Of a stretch of DNA of 6,556 nucleotides, positions 5,584-6,556 are shown one piece after another (within the stretch, counting starts at the first letter, position 1; each line of letters opens with the position of its first letter). The stretch is from the NCBI GenBank assembly GCA_030428405.1, contig JAUIEH010000165.1, forward strand, positions 1 through 6,556, read 5' to 3'. The notes below the pieces were generated by a model. The model saw nothing but the letters and a program-made list of their open reading frames with translations. It searched no databases and had not been told where the DNA came from. The translations under genes were made by a program, and so were the position numbers. The DNA comes from Alphaproteobacteria bacterium. GTDB lineage: Bacteria; Pseudomonadota; Alphaproteobacteria; Caulobacterales; Maricaulaceae.

Positions 5584-6556
5584 ATGAGCGCAGATCCTCG
5601 CGACATCGTCGCGAATTCGCGAATGGGCGCGTTTCAAATCGCGGCCGTGACCATGTGCGTCCTCTTGCTGGCGCTGGACGGCTTTGACGTCTTGTCCATC
5701 AGCTTCGCCTCGCCGGGCATCGCAGCTGAATGGGGCGTCGACCGCGCAGCCCTGGGCGTCGTTTTGTCGATGGAGCTGATCGGCATGGCCGTGGGCTCAA
5801 TCACGATCGGCGCAGCGGCTGACAGAATAGGGCGCAGGCCGACAATTATCGGCTGCCTCGTCATCATGGCGACGGGCATGTATTTCGCCTCGACCTCCGG
5901 CAATGTCACCGAGTTGTCCATATACCGGCTCGCCACGGGTCTTGGCATTGGCGGCGTGCTCGCCTCGGTGAACGCCATGGCGGCGGAGTTTTCCAACGCG
6001 CGCCGGCGCAGCCTCGCGGTCACGTTCATGGCGGCCGGCTTTCCCATCGGCGCAATCATCGGCGGCTCGATCGCCTCGATGCTGCTGGCGAGCTTTGACT
6101 GGCGCGCCGTGTTCGTGTTCGGGGCCGTTGCGACGGCGGCGTTTATTCCGCTCACGCTGCTTTTGCTGCCGGAATCTATCGAGCATCTCGCCCACCGGCG
6201 TCCGCGTCGCGCGCTCGAACGCATCAATGCGACGCTCAAGCGTATGGGCCATCCCACGGTCTCCGAGCTCCCAGAGCGCGAAACGCAGGAAAGCGTCGGG
6301 TTTGCGAAATTGTTCTCCCCGCAATTGTCGCGCACGACGATCCTTCTGACCGTGTCCTATTTCGCGCATATCATGACCTTCTATTTCATCCTGAAATGGA
6401 TTCCGAAAATCGTCGTCGATATGGGCTTTGCGCCTTCGCTTGCGGGAAGCGTTCTGGTCTGGGCGAATGTCGGCGGCGTGGCCGGCGCTGTCCTGCTCGG
6501 CGTGTTGACGCAATTCATCGGCGTGCGCGCTCTGGTCATCGTGGCGATGGCGGCCT
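5584..6556 (+). CDS. MFS transporter, aromatic acid:H+ symporter (AAHS) type, C-terminally truncated by window edge
   Basis: An open frame of 324 codons runs off the right edge; the full family length is about 430-450 residues, so roughly three quarters is present. It is an inner-membrane protein expected to import aromatic acids with protons. Helix 1 carries ALDGFDVLS, with Asp32 and Asp35 matching the DGF/YD signature of PcaK-like transporters, whose aspartates are known to matter for 4-hydroxybenzoate uptake. The loop 2-3 motif G76-x3-DRIGRR (80-85) is intact. Helix 4 has YRLATGLGIGG (114-124), helix 5 has GFPIGAIIGG (152-161), and PES (196-198) precedes a basic cytoplasmic loop (about 200-250). 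Helix 7 follows, ending FILKWIP (268-274), then helix 8. As the last visible gene of the operon, its likely cargo is the hydroxycinnamate itself (compare HcaK). A benzoate or 4-hydroxybenzoate carrier is the alternative. Confidence 0.87.
   Translation, partial: MSADPRDIVANSRMGAFQIAAVTMCVLLLALDGFDVLSISFASPGIAAEWGVDRAALGVVLSMELIGMAVGSITIGAAADRIGRRPTIIGCLVIMATGMYFASTSGNVTELSIYRLATGLGIGGVLASVNAMAAEFSNARRRSLAVTFMAAGFPIGAIIGGSIASMLLASFDWRAVFVFGAVATAAFIPLTLLLLPESIEHLAHRRPRRALERINATLKRMGHPTVSELPERETQESVGFAKLFSPQLSRTTILLTVSYFAHIMTFYFILKWIPKIVVDMGFAPSLAGSVLVWANVGGVAGAVLLGVLTQFIGVRALVIVAMAA

Noticed and set aside
5634..6513. Two long minus-strand frames under the transporter (233 and 238 codons)
   Set aside because: The plus-strand frame is an unmistakable MFS transporter with conserved motifs. 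The antisense frames overlap each other and have shadow-like composition.

Overview
The window carries a hydroxycinnamate (ferulate / p-coumarate type) catabolic operon with its divergent MarR-type regulator. High G+C, the codon choice, closely packed genes and the protein types suggest an alphaproteobacterium, plausibly of the Hyphomicrobiales. That placement is inference from style only, because no rRNA or other taxonomic marker is present.

Layout. At the left edge (98 down to 1, minus strand) is the first 32 codons of an exported protein: a good Shine-Dalgarno, an ATG and a clear signal peptide, cut by the window end. Bases 99-330 are non-coding and partly AT-rich. They hold a plausible promoter for that gene, a 32-bp dyad (219-250) and two small hairpins, one directly after the regulator's stop codon. 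A MarR-family regulator lies on the minus strand (331-816). A 65-bp divergent promoter region with a TAACA/TGTTA dyad separates it from the plus-strand operon.

The operon reads: aldehyde dehydrogenase (882-2279), hydroxycinnamoyl-CoA hydratase-lyase (2301-3122), feruloyl/coumaroyl-CoA synthetase (3139-4626), amidohydrolase-2 metal-dependent hydrolase (4623-5492, overlapping the synthetase by 4 bp), then a 91-bp gap with a strong hairpin and an AAHS-type MFS aromatic-acid transporter (5584 to the right edge, truncated).

How the genes fit together. The transporter would import an aromatic acid. The synthetase would make the CoA thioester of a hydroxycinnamate. The hydratase-lyase would hydrate the side chain and split off acetyl-CoA, leaving a hydroxybenzaldehyde such as vanillin or 4-hydroxybenzaldehyde. 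The dehydrogenase would oxidise this to the benzoate. The MarR protein would repress until the CoA thioester accumulates, as reported for FerR and CouR type regulators. The exact substrate cannot be read from the sequence.

Most worth a second look: the amidohydrolase, which has no step in the classical CoA-dependent non-beta-oxidative route and may be related to the CouO-type aryl-beta-ketoacyl-CoA hydrolases; and substitutions in the hydratase-lyase at two positions that, by recalled alignment, are active-site residues in the Pseudomonas enzyme. I saw no mobile element, tRNA, rRNA or CRISPR array.
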